From: Bolinopsis microptera
Taxonomy: Eukaryota > Ctenophora > Tentaculata > Lobata > Bolinopsidae
Direction: 5' to 3'
Assembly: GCF_026151205.1 (NCBI RefSeq)
Contig: NC_087080.1
Span: forward strand, 12,509,837-12,573,836
DNA: 64,000 bases
The notes beneath the pieces are model-generated. The model searched no databases. It had not been told where the DNA came from and saw nothing but the letters and a program-made list of their open reading frames with translations. How positions within the stretch are numbered: position 1 is the first letter of the stretch; each line of letters begins with the position of its first letter. A program made the translations under genes and the position numbers. Below are positions 1 to 12,300 of the stretch, piece after piece.

Positions 1-110
1 GCCCGCTTTATAGTCGTAACTGATGTTTATCATTCAATTCTCCGACTTACAATAATCAATGATACTGCTGATTTAGAACTCGATAATAGTAGAACAGTTA
101 GACGCGCGAT

Positions 111-194
111 CACGTGGGCGCGTCACGTGCGTACCACGTGCCACCAATAGCATACGCCGAGTCTATACCACGTGACACGAAAGCGCACCACGTG
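111..194. promoter_or_regulatory. Cluster of five CACGTG E-boxes
   Basis: CACGTG at 111, 124, 135, 169 and 189, in a CpG-containing stretch unlike its AT-rich surroundings. CACGTG is the bHLH (Myc/USF/CLOCK class) core. A regulatory role is inference; no gene start is identified nearby. Confidence 0.4.
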
Positions 195-383
195 ATATGA
201 AACATCGTAACCGTCCACTTCTTTTACACGCAAATTCCTGGGAACGTTGCCAAAGCAGCTAATTCTTGGAATTTTTCCAACGCGTGGCGTGAGAAGTTGG
301 CGACTAGCCAGCTACCCTTGTCCGTGCCCTAAAAATAGTATTGTTTTGCTTGCTCTCCTTCCAGCTCTTGTTCCTGCTAACGT

Positions 384-626
384 TCAAGCTATTGCTCCAC
401 TATGACAGATCGGTTTGACATTCAGATTGATGAACTGCTTTCCAATCGTGTTCCGGACAGTACAGTTAGAGTCGTATTCCGAAATAAAAACTATTTTATC
501 ACTCTCTTCTAAAGTATAAATCCCTTGTCGAAATCGCCGGAGATAATTATAATCCATAAACACTTCACGCTCAGGGCTAAATAAATGTAATCCCTCAGCT
601 GGCGCTTCGGGATTACATATTAACAC
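384..626 (-). other. Unassigned open frame of 80 codons
   Basis: Frame starting MLICNPEAPAEGLHLFSPER with mixed, protein-like composition (LRRFRQGIYTLEESDKIVFI). No family recognised and no convincing splice sites. It could be an exon or a transposon relic; kept only because its composition is less biased than chance frames here. Confidence 0.2.
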
Positions 627-662
627 AAAACTCGTGCGCTGCGCGCACTCGTATGTGTTTAT

Positions 663-722
663 CAGATCATCCCGCTAGCGCGGGATGATCTGTTATATAA
701 ACCCTTTGCGTGGCGGGTTTAT
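663..722. other. Two adjacent hairpins
   Basis: 13-bp perfect arms CAGATCATCCCGC / GCGGGATGATCTG (663-692) around TAGC, then ATAAACCC / GGGTTTAT (697-704, 715-722). They resemble terminator hairpins but lie in animal DNA; probably part of a MITE. Confidence 0.6.
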
Positions 723-1297
723 GTTATTATAGTTCCCCTCTCCCATTGCTTGATTAGATCTGTAATGGTCTTCTTGGTTTTCCAGAGCGCAAGGCTAGGA
801 AAACCAAATATAATTACGACTAACGTTGGAGTACCTTTTTTGTTCTCGGTGGTGTTGACTGTTGAGATTTACGAAAATAGCTCACGAAGCCGGAAGCGCC
901 CGAGAAAACACACCATAAACCATTCCTAAGAATTGGGGCCCGTAGAGTGATCTAATAATGTTTTAAGAGGGCCGGCACTGTGTATGATACACTGAATCAC
1001 ATTCAAACTTCTCGGAGAGATGTATCAGATGATTAACTTACTTGAACATTTTGACAGCGAGCGGAAATTACTAAGTTTTCGACCAAATGGTTTTTGATTT
1101 TTATTAGACCGAGCCATTTTGGTCTCCCCCATATTGGTCTTCGGTTAAACTAACTTTATCTTGCTTTAAGACTATAACAATCCCGGTTACCTATAGGGCA
1201 CAGCGTGGAAACAAGATCCTAAAACTGATTTATGTCTTTTAGAAATATTAGAACAGGCATGTGCTAAAATCAGTTAGAATAATTACCCGTTATAATC

Positions 1298-1602
1298 TTA
1301 CTATATATAAAGCGAGACGATATATATATATATATGGATCCGTGCCATTTTACTGACACCACGGCATCAACTTTAACGCAACTTTCCGCAAAAACTGTAA
1401 AAGACATACAACTGAAACTTTTTTGACTGGTTCAAATGCTTTTATGCTTTTCAAATCAGCATGAAAAAATAAAAAATAGGCCATGAAATAAGAATTTAGT
1501 GCCAAAAATTTGGATCCCCAAGCGATTTAAATAGGTGATAATTATTTAGGTCTCTTGAGTCTTGACACCACTTTAGGGTTATACGGGTTCCTGCTAGTAG
1601 AG
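1298..1602. repeat. Dispersed ~300-bp repeat family, copy 1
   Basis: Starts TATATAAAGCGAGACGATAT and ends near GGGTTCCTGCTAG. Shared blocks include ATTTTACTGACACCACGGCA and TTTTTTGACTGGTTCAA. Other copies: 25351-25645 and 26541-26838 (reverse orientation) and 55352-55659 (same orientation). No coding capacity; probably a non-autonomous DNA transposon. Confidence 0.7.
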
Positions 1603-2196
1603 AATTAAAGTAGCGCACGTTACTATGGAAATTATTTCGTCAGCCAATTTGAATCATGGGCAAACTGATCAGTTCGCACAAAAGTAGAGAATAACAAAAC
1701 TATTATCATTGCGCGCCGTCATCCCGCCTTAAAAACAAACGTCCCTCACAGTAATTCCATATGAAATCACCAGAGATCGGAATTAAAATCTCATAAACGT
1801 GACGTGAAAAGACACTGTTGACATTGTTCTAACTTAGTTTTGGGTACAACGTGGATGAGGCCCTGACGTCACAGTAAACAAACACGCACGACCCCACCAT
1901 ATTCTCAACTAACGACAGAGGGAGCTGAATTCCAGGTAATCAAATATCGTAATATAAAATACTCTGGAGGATTAAAATATCATAATCGATAGTAGGAAGA
2001 TGTATTATGTTTATAGAGACGTCAATGGAGTAAACAAAAGCTTCCGTTTTCATAGTCACTGAGTAGGGCAGGACTTGACCACGTATAAGCTCCAATATCA
2101 CTTGTTCAGTTGATCATTGGCAGCTTTGATATCAGATAATCAGAATATGTCGGGTTCATAAATGACCACACTTGGGTCGGTACTAAGTACTAACTC

Positions 2197-2414
2197 ATGA
2201 AATCGGGAGTAAGCTATAAAGGTTGTGATTTCCAGAATATAGTAGTTGTAAATAATAAGCAGTACATATTATTTCAGGATTCAGCCAATTTTGTTTATAA
2301 ATTCGATTCACGGCCATATTATTTAAAAAATCTGATGAGTGATATTGACGTAGATAAAAAGATTTGCGTTACATACAGTGGCTATGACAAACGGTTGAAT
2401 AATAATATTCTCAT

Positions 2415-2447
<33 letters not shown>

Positions 2448-2460
2448 CATATACTCTTGA
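2197..2460 (+). other. Unassigned open frame running into a poly-G tract
   Basis: About 73 protein-like codons (GCDFQNIVVVNNKQYILFQD ... SGYDKRLNNNILM) followed by Gly codons from a 32-base G run. No domain recognised. The part before the G run may be a decayed coding fragment. Confidence 0.22.
2415..2446. repeat. Poly-G tract of 32 bases
   Basis: Uninterrupted G run. Shorter G runs occur at 12634-12649, 24663-24690 and 41709-41723. Confidence 0.9.
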
Positions 2461-3507
2461 TTCTTTTGAGGAGACAGACTGAACGAGGGCTCCGTCCTTT
2501 TAAAATATAAATATAAATCTGTAAATATGACATTTGTCGTCTAGCGTCTAGCCTTATAATTAGATAATTAATTTATACGATATTGATGATTCAAGAGAAT
2601 GACAGATGTTAAATGTTTATCAGTTTGACGTCCTCTGACCGCTGAAGAAAGCTGTTAATTTAAGGGCTTGTCGGGAAGCAGCAAATGAGGGAAAAGTAAC
2701 ATATGTGTTATTTTGTGACAGTTGGTAAGGAAGTGATGAAGTAAAGCGAAACATACAGGAAACTAAGGAATAATAAAAGTGGCAGTGATATCGGAACTGT
2801 ATTTATACTTGACGTAGGTGCAATGTGCATTACCAAGTGCTGTTATGCACGTTAGATGCTGGTCAATTGTATTATTGCACGTCATCATTGTCCGCATAAT
2901 CTCACGATTGCAAGCAACCTCTGGTAGACAACATAAAGGGGTGACGTCAAACTTTGAAATTGTGTCGACAAGCAAGAAAACTGTCCTCTATTGTACGTGC
3001 TCACTGTTTTCTAGATGAAGAATGCAACCTGGAGCATAATAAACCAATCTGTCTGCAGTAAATGATTCGAGTAAACATATCTATCTAGAAATATAGAAAT
3101 ATAGAAAACAGAACTCTGTAAGTCGAACGGTTGCTATCTAGGTAGGGTAAACACTAAACATTGTTGCTGGGAAGAATCATTAGCTAGCTTATGGATTGTT
3201 AACTCGTTACTGAATATATATTAGCAATCATCTACTTTACTAATGCTCTAATGTAAATGATCCGAAAGCTGTCTACGCATGTACGTTTGATATGCATTTT
3301 TATCCATCTGCAAACAATTTGAAAAGGTCAGAATATGAGAAAACAGGAGAATGAAGCCACAAGAGAAGATGCAAATGATAAACAAGAATGAAGGATGAAG
3401 TAAGCTTCCCCTCTATTAATTAAAGTAGGATGATTACATTAATGATCTTATGATTGAATCTCTAAGAAATTTTCGGTTTCAGTTAATGATTTAAAAGATG
3501 AGCTTAC

Positions 3508-3688
3508 CTTCTTCATCATCATTAAGTAAACCAACAACGTAAGGCGGCGTCAAACGAGCAGCCACATACTCATCGACCACGCACATGCTCATCTTTGCTC
3601 CTTCAATCTCTGTCTTCTTCCTCTTTTCATCTCCATGACGCGGACGTGATGATGTGTATTGAGCAGTCCCATTAACGAAAGCATGTGG
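3508..3688 (-). CDS. Coding exon of an unassigned gene
   Basis: Open for 60 codons between AG (CTTTTAATAG) and a strong donor GAAG|GTAAGC. Encodes PHAFVNGTAQYTSSRPRHGD, a basic stretch EKRKKTEIEGAK, and DEYVAARLTPPYVVGLLNDD. I do not recognise the family. It joins 4521-4577 in phase 0 and leaves at phase 1, so more exons must lie further left or outside the window. It could be extra 3' sequence of AXDND1, but no in-frame link to exon 27 was found. Confidence 0.5.
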
Positions 3689-4520
3689 CTATTAAAAGTT
3701 TCATGGTTAGTGTTATTCTATAGGAAATTTCATCCGCCATCGTGTTAAATTTTTATTGAAATCATAACTTCATGATATAGCTTGTTAACATGATTAGCTT
3801 TCATAAAGAAATGATGCTTCAACAAGTATAAACACTGTTAACTAATTATAGTTTGAGAATTAAGTGAGATCATTCATAAAATAAAGGTTATTTTCTGTCT
3901 CTGCTCTGTTCTATAATCTCTAAATGAAACAAGTTGTATTATCAGTACAGTGAACTGACAAAATGGGGCAATTTGGGAACTTTTGTACAAACAACGAATA
4001 TTTACATCATTTTAATTCTGAATCAATAGAGATTGTATAAACACTTTCTTACAAAAAGTTCAGTTATCCTTATCAAACTAATAAATAAGTGACATGATCT
4101 GGAATTAAAGAGTCGAATAATTTATGAAACCTCCAAATACAGCAGCGCAACAGTAAGTTTATAAACAGGAGGAATTGGAGAAAAGGTCGACACTTAACAG
4201 GGCTAAATAGTTAAATTAATAATGTAATGATGGTAATTCAATCTGCATCCAGCAACTGTTCTTAGGCTTTAATGATCAGACTTTCGTAGATGTATGGCGC
4301 TGTTATAATGTCACAGTAATCACAAGCAGGAGTAAAGCATGGAGTTGTTAATTGTGAGAATCTGGGGTTTTTATTCAGTACCGCTGAATGAAACTGATAT
4401 TGAAATCATTTGACACTAAGAGGGACTGTTCGGATCCATTAAAAGTTTAAAATCATATTTCTGAGATGGTTGGCGGTCCCCTCTGGAAGGTTCCTATGAT
4501 GTACAATTTTCAAAGGTTAC

Positions 4521-4577
4521 TGGGTTTGGTGGTTGAGAACCAAGGGTTAACTGAGGAGCTTCCGTCCCTTTGTTAAT
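4521..4577 (-). CDS. Short upstream exon of the same unassigned gene
   Basis: A 57-bp exon with acceptor TATATTTTCAG and donor CCCA|GTAACC, encoding INKGTEAPQLTLGSQPPNP. Spliced to the exon at 3508-3688 it keeps frame, giving ...QPPNP|PHAFVNG. Supported only by splice sites and phase. Confidence 0.35.
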
Positions 4578-7500
4578 CTGAAAATATAAATCACCATAAA
4601 GTCATTTATTTATTTTATAAATTAAGCTACAAATTTAACCAATAGCGAGGATGCAATGAGTAAATGAACCCCTGTGAGACTTATTAAAGTTACTCCGCAG
4701 CATTTGCAATTAAGAGTAGTTCCACTTTCATTCACTTGGTTATCAAGTTAAGGTTGCAGAGTCCTGATTCATAAGTATCAGAACCATTAACCTGTCTTTC
4801 TGTTTTACCACTGGGGAACATTGCTCTTTGAAATATTCGCTGAAAATTTTCTACATTTCAATAAGTGTAGTTGAAACTCGGTAGCTTAAAATTTTGTCCA
4901 ACCAGACATCTTCTTGCTTGCATTTCCTTAATCGGGTATTATTTAAAGTTAAACATAACAGTAGGAGGAATCTAGCTACTTTAAATTTAGAATTGTGAGA
5001 TCCCAATAAATCCTCGTAGGTTCGAAATACGAATCTCTACATAAAATGCTGTTGCTGCTCCCGTATATTCATGTTAGCTTACAATGAGGTTTCCCAGTGA
5101 ACACCAACACTACAAACATTAGTTAGACACGTTAACCATTAACCTCATCACTCAGCAGCCCCAATAGTCGTCATACTTACAAGATGTCACTATCTACTTT
5201 CTGTTAACTTTCTGTCGTGCCACGCCACGATATGAAGATGGATAGTAAGTAAAACACCGCTAGAAATGAAGATTGTGAAGTTGACAGGTAGCCCCCTTGG
5301 CGTGATCTTGATTTCAAAGACATGGCATTTTTTAGTGACAGCTGGACAACGGGAGAACTCAAATCTCTCGAATGTTATTCTGATGACGTATATACAGCAA
5401 TTCTTATGAACCGATTTTTATAGACGAAAGTACATGAAAGTTGTCACTTTACGGACCGCTGATTGCTGAATCGTATCGATATTGTTTCACGTCTTATATT
5501 CTGGTTCTGGGTTCGGTGTCACTTTTTCTGTATGAGCTACAATTTCGAGCTCCACCTAAAGTGCAAATTTCTTTGTTCTTATGGGTATTGACCTGCCAGA
5601 GTGACAGATGAAGAAGTAATAAGCGACTAAATTTTTATTGTTTTATTGGTAGGTACTGAATCTCGTATTACTAAAAGTTTCTTTTATTGATAGTAAAATT
5701 TTTATTTCACAAAAGGTGACCAAAGCTGTTGTTATATAGACATTTCTTTGACTCTCCATGATTTCTCATTCAATAGCATATATTTAGATATTTAAAAGGA
5801 TGTTGCATTTATTTAGAAATGGAGTCACACAAGAAGTTTCTTGCAAATGATGACGCTCAAACTTTCAAGGTAGTTCAAGGATAGTTGTGCAGTAATATTC
5901 TTTTAAACTTGTGCAAAATGAATAGCGAATTCGTATAATAATCTGTTGTAGTAACTTCAGCCAAAAGCCTGGGAATACGTTACTAGCTTTCACACCGTTA
6001 CAACTTCAACGGGGACTTCAACTAAAGATGAAAATCCGTTTAGATTAGATTTTGTCTAGAACATTATTTGCATGCAACTTAACTGGTATTCTTTCCGACT
6101 GAACGACAATCTGCATTTGCTATCCTCATTTCAATTTTTAAAATCTTATCGTTCTTATCATTTCCTATAAGTCTTAAAAGCATGATTTTTAATCAGTATT
6201 ACTAGTAGGCACGAAAAACACAAAAATTTGGGATAGTTAAATTATAATTAATGACTGCGAGAAGTAAAAATACTAAAGGCACCTAATCATCCGAAACGTA
6301 CATGATTATTAAATATTACTATTTGCTATGTAAATATGCATATATTAAACAAAGAAAAGTATTGAAACAGAATTGAAAAAAGTTTAAATATCAAACTGCT
6401 TATAATGGTGCTGATAATCTAAACAAATACTTTCTCCTTTTTCAACACTCAATTCATTATTAATTTTATGAATAAACTTTTACCTCTTCAGTAACTGATA
6501 TCAAAAGACTCGATCTCTCATTGCATAATTTATTTAACTTAAAGAAGGGATAGTAACTCTATAGAAATAATCAAGCTTGATTGAGCATTGTATTTTAGAT
6601 ACATGGACTGGACATGCCAAATATCACATGAGCCCAAGTGCCAGAATCTCCTCCTGTGAAACACGTTTTTATGAGTGATGACGTGAGAGGGGGTGATGAT
6701 GTGACGGTGATATGAAGGATGAGAAAGTGTTATCACAAGGAAATCAGTTCTTCTCAACCTCCTGGCGAAACATGAGTTAAAATTATATTAAAAGGGTCAA
6801 AAGCAGCCCTATGAATGGCATGTCTTGTACTATTATAAGCAGGTGGGTTTCTGTAATTTTAAATGTGCATATAATATTTTGGTTCCGTTATTGACTACTA
6901 GCGTTGAATAAAATTCAATGAATTTACCAATTACCAGTTTGGTAAAATTTCCGGAGCTTGGCCATCATGTGTCCCAAATTAACGTTTCAACTTGCTACAG
7001 CAATTATCTCTCGTCCTTAAATTTTGTTCCTGTTAACCTATCTCTCCTTCCCAAATCCCATACAACCCTTCAATAGAGCCGTGCTCTTGATTACAAGAGT
7101 TGCAACCTTCCTCCCACCAAACCCTGATAGATCCTGGCTGGAGCCTTTAATCAAATCAAGAAGCAACTATCAACCGATAATTGTCTTATGCCCTGTAATG
7201 AAACCAAATACCAATTAATAACAAATATTTTGTATCTCGAGAGCCATTGTGCAAGATTTATGATAAAATTTGTTCGCATTTCATTTCTTAATTTTCTGTT
7301 TTTTATTTGCCAGGTTACCAAGGCGAGATTAGGAATCAAACAGTTATCCTGTTAGTAAGTATCCCCAAAGAAGATAGGAACTGAAACGGAAGATAGGAAC
7401 TGAAACAGATTTTACCGTTTTTAGTACTAGAAATATTTATGGACTAAAATTAAATATCCCTTAAATGTAGTCACTAGGGCAGTAGTGTTCTTCGTTTTCC

Positions 7501-8446
7501 CCCATACTACCCGCAGGCCGCAATGGTTTTTCTAAAGCCAGTAAACCAGAGAACTACTTATTATCAGGTGTGTAGAAAGGAGCTAAAAAACGGTAGGCCC
7601 ACTTTTGGCCGCAGCACTTATCATAATTAATCATGTTGAAACTTCCGACATGATTCAACTTGAAGGACTGCTATCTTAATAAGACTAGTGAACTCAGTCA
7701 CCTGGCGAGTCACCTAGTACGTGAAATCAAATCAAATAATGTGTAATCACAAAACCACGTACCACACATAGGAACACTAATCTCAATCACGACCACGGGC
7801 ACTAAACTGCACATAATTTAAAGGATTCACACAATATTCAGAGATAGTACAGTCGGCTAGGACACATTTTGCTCTTCATTAACCTTATCACCTATAGAGG
7901 TAGCGCGTCTCTATTTCGTGCGCTCCCAGTGATACTGAGTGGTCTACAATATAAATATTGGGTAACTAGTCTATACATACCACCTTTAATAACTTCTCAG
8001 AGCACTTAAGCAATCCCAGTATTCTAGTTTTTTTTCTTCAGACAACCGTGTTTATTTACCAAAACATTTTTTCCGAACAACAGTGACTGTTTTGTCGTCC
8101 AATCACATTCTGTTGCAAAAAACATATTGCATAACAATTTAATGAGTTTTTCGTTAAAGTGATTGGTGGTGTATCCTATGGATGGCGGAGCATTAGGAAA
8201 ACCCCTTCAAGAATTAAGCCAGGAATATTTTGATAAGATAATATCGTAAAGTCATTTAAACGGGCGATACCCGTACAATATTTATTTGAAACATTGTCGA
8301 TGAGTTGCAAAGCAATTCAACGCGGGCTTTAGTAAGTTATAAACCTACAACTTACAAGGGCTCATTAGAAAATGAAAGTGATAGATATGCTTTATAACAG
8401 TCTATAAGGATAGTAACTGAGACAAGTGCCATGATGTGTATAATAC
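4578..8446. other. Region without recognised genes
   Basis: AT-rich unique-looking DNA between the unassigned exons and the foldback element. Short frames (6539-6757, 7024-7218) have no protein-like features. First exons of the unassigned minus-strand gene may be hidden here. Confidence 0.5.
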
Positions 8447-8999
8447 CTGTATTATAATATAATAATACCTTGGCTACTGAGTGATGAGCGCGATAATTCC
8501 CGACAGCTTGCTGGAGGGAACGCGCGGGCACGAAATTGCCAAGGTATTATGTATTATAATACCTTCCGGGAATTATATCCACTAAAAGTCTCCGACACTG
8601 AGAGCTGATAATTTGCCGATATATCCCGCAAGGGAAGCCAAGGTATTATCAGCATAGACCTCAGACTGGCTGGCGGCAAGTTGTAAAACAAATAACACTG
8701 GCGTTCTATATATATTAGACACTATATTGTATCATGCGCACGTATCGGATTACACCCCTTCCAATTCGGAACCGGAAAATATTATAATACATAATACCAT
8801 GGCAATTTCTCAGCACTCAATAGCCAAGGTATTATTATATTATATTTTATTTTATTATATTTTAATACTTGCCACCAGCCAGTCTGAGTCTATGCTGATA
8901 ATACCTTCGCTTCCCTTGCGGGATATATCTGCAAATTATCAGCTCTCAGTGTCCACGAGTTTTAGTGGATATAATTCCCGAAAGGTATTATAATATAAA
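8447..8999. mobile_element. Foldback (inverted-repeat) element rich in AAGGTATTAT
   Basis: Arms at about 8548-8685 and 8868-8998 are reverse complements with few mismatches (TATCCCGCAAGGGAAG versus CTTCCCTTGCGGGATA; CTGATAATTTGC versus GCAAATTATCAG). The motif AAGGTATTAT recurs at the arm borders and ends. Frames here are by-products. Confidence 0.7.
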
Positions 9000-9373
9000 C
9001 GATTATTACATTGTACATGCGCCAAACACCACTCTGGGATACAATAAAGTAAAACAATTTGAATTACATTGTATGCAGCTAGTAGGGAAATTTGATCGTG
9101 CGTGGTGTTACCGCGGTGAAATTCTTGTTGAGACATGGGTCGGGGAGCCGCTCTGGCAATATGGACCTTTACTCCTTCATAATGCACCTTTAATGCATAA
9201 TGTTTAATGATGATATTGTCGATACAGTCGTGGTATTAATTCTGTTTTGTATTTCATTCCCTGCACTACGGGCGATGTTATCATAATATCATGTTCTTCT
9301 TCTAATGAAATCATTCCGAAGAACAACGCTATATAACACAGGTAAGTTAAAGCTTATCTGTTATCTTTTAGCG

Positions 9374-12300
9374 CTACCAAGGCCAAGGGTTGACTGCTTT
9401 ATCAGCCTTGTTTGATTGAAGAATCTTGTCGACTATATCGGTTGGTGAGCCAGTTATTTGTTTTAAATATATTTTGATAAAAAACTTACGTCTTTTCTGA
9501 GCCTGCTTCTTAGTCGCTCTGCTGGCAGGTTTAGATGCTGGCGTGGCAGCTGCAGCCGCAAGAACTTTCGTCTTCTCCTCCTCCAGCTCCTTTTCCAAAT
9601 CCACTACTCTCCCTGAAAAATAGTGTGAGCCATTATATCTCAGCAGAAATGTGCGGGACAGGAATATCGAGGGCAATAGATTAGACAACAATAACTTGAC
9701 GAATTTCTTGGAATAAATAAACCAATAAATTCCTGTTCCAATGATATATTCCGCAATAAAAAAACAGTATAAGATCACCCACCAACCACATTATCTAATG
9801 ATATCTTTAGGATTTCAGTTTAACTCATGTTCGCAACTCTATTTAGAAGTAAATCGGAACAGAATTCGCTTGAATTTACCCTCCAGAAATTATAATCCTG
9901 ATCAACCGCTGACCAAGTAGCGCTGTGCAGGAGGTTTTACTAACCTTTAGCAGAGGCACATATTAGGTGCGATGGGTGCGGGATCGCACAATTTATCGGT
10001 TTCCGCACATTTCCGCATAATTTATTGTTTTCCGCACACTTCCGCACATTTTGTAATTTTTTGCGTATTTCCGCATAATCTGGCATTTTCCGCGTAATTT
10101 CGCATAATTTTGAAATTTTCGCGTTAAGATTTTTGAGTGTAAAAACCAAAATATGTTAAAAGTCGGGCCCTTTTAGGACCGTGACTCAGGCCCTTTTAGG
10201 ACCGTGACTCAGGCCCTTTCGGGTCCGTGACCCAGGCCCTTTTGGAACTCATACCTAGGCCACGTGACCCAGTTACCACGTGACCCAGGCCCTTTCGGGA
10301 CCCTGACCCAGGCCCTTCCGGGACCGTGACCCAGGCCCTTTCGGGACCCTGACCCAGGCCCTTTCGGGACCGTGACCCAGGCCCTTTTGGAACTCATACC
10401 TAGGCCACGTGACCCAGTTACCACGTGACCCAGGCCCTTTCGGGACCCTGACCCAGGCCCTTTCGGGACCGTGACCCAGGCCCTTTTGGAACTCATACCT
10501 AGGCCACGTGACCCAGTTACCACGTGACCCAGGCCCTTTCGGGACCCTGACCCAGGCCCTTTCGGGACCGTGACCCAGGCCCTTTTGGAACTCATGCTTA
10601 GGCCACGTGACCCGGTTACCACGTGACCCAGGCCCTTTCGGGACCATGACCCCGGCCCTTTCGGGACCGTTACCCAGGCCCTTTCGGGACCGTGAACCAG
10701 GCCGTTATGGAACCCTCGTCGTTACCGTACTTCGATCATACCTGCAGCCCTTTTTATCGGGTAATGAGCTCTATTCGTTGGACGTTGTAGCGTTGGCTTT
10801 ATAGTGGGCTTAATGGATCTTGGATCAAATGGTTTACTTAAGTACTGAAGATCAATGCCAACAAGCGTGTCACATATTTGCGATCACGCATGGGATCTGA
10901 TCGACTCTATCAAAAGGCGTCTTCAAATAACTGTTTCCTAATCTCTACCAGATCAAGTCACTGTTCTCAGATAACTGAATCTCAATATAGGTTCAATCAT
11001 GGTCTTAGTAAAGAACTACACCGTCAGTAACACATAAGACCTATTTTTGATAAGAGCGGCGGTTATACGTTTAGAATTTACTAAGTCCTTCAGAAAATGC
11101 AAAAGAAAACCGCACAATTCCCGCACAAATTTCAAAAAAATCGTCGCACATTTGCCGCATAATTGGTAAAAATTTACCGCACCTTACCGCACATTTTACC
11201 TTTATAGTCGGGTGCGGTACCGTATAATTTCGATTTTTTTACCGCACCTAATATGTGCCTCTGACCTTTAGTATTGGAGAGTTCCAGTTCAAGTTCGGCA
11301 ACCTTTTCCTCTGCCGTTTTCGCCCGCGTTACTGTGTCTCTGAGGAAGATAATTCTCAGCTCTTACAAATAGATGCCCAATGTTTCCATTAACCAAACAA
11401 ACGGCCTTTCCATATAATCATCATTGATTAACCGTCCTTATCAAGGTATTTATTATTAGAACTTTATGGTAATCTAATTTGCTATGGATTGTAACTTTGT
11501 AAAGAAGTTACAGGTTAAAGAATCAATATTTTTCGTGGTCTTTCAAGTTTTTATCTATGATTCTGTTTTTTTGGAAGAGAGTTGTCAACTCTGCGAACAG
11601 TTAGTATATTTCTAACAGATATTTAGTTGTATCCTCTTTTCACAGGTTCTTTAAGGGCCTACTCCAGTCTCCACGTTAGATGCAATATCGAGGGCTAAAA
11701 AGTCTAACAATAACTACTATTTGTTCAGCTTCTTCTCATGAAAATGCTCAACAATATCATAAGAAATATTGGATAACGGTGGATGGGGTAGTGTTGTTAA
11801 CTCATATAATAGTGATAGAGTCCTCTACATCACTCCTTTGTACTTCTGAACACCCGCGGAAGTTTTATATTCATCACTAGATTGTGCCTACAGTACTACT
11901 TAATTCTAAGGTAAAGTTCGTAACGGTGACGGTTTCATTAATCAATCTGTTTACTCGTACAGCTGTATTATAGCAAGCAGTGAATATCGACTGATAAAGT
12001 GCACAATAGTATGCTTATGGACATGTTCATAGTTTGAAATCCTTTTAGAAAGCAACATTTGACATTAAAATGTCTCACAGTTCAGTTCATCTTGATAATG
12101 AAGGGAGGGAGGAGGTATATACGTATACCAGGCTTCTAGGGGCATGATCCGGTAAACTTTGGCAAATTAAAGTGAAATTGTTAATATTTAGTCTGGTTAT
12201 ACACAAATCATCCGTTATTTTAAAATAATTTTTACAGGACCGTAATTATCTTGGCGAGGAAAACGTTTAGTAACAAAGTTATTATATTTGAAGTAACAAA

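Noticed and set aside
663-722. Rho-independent-type terminators
   Set aside because: The hairpins are real, but the DNA is animal nuclear; prokaryotic terminators do not apply.
10209-10647. Two overlapping minus-strand repetitive frames (KGPGSRGN-type and [10 protein letters not shown]-type proteins)
   Set aside because: They are translations of the GC-rich minisatellite in two phases; no splice sites or protein-like composition.
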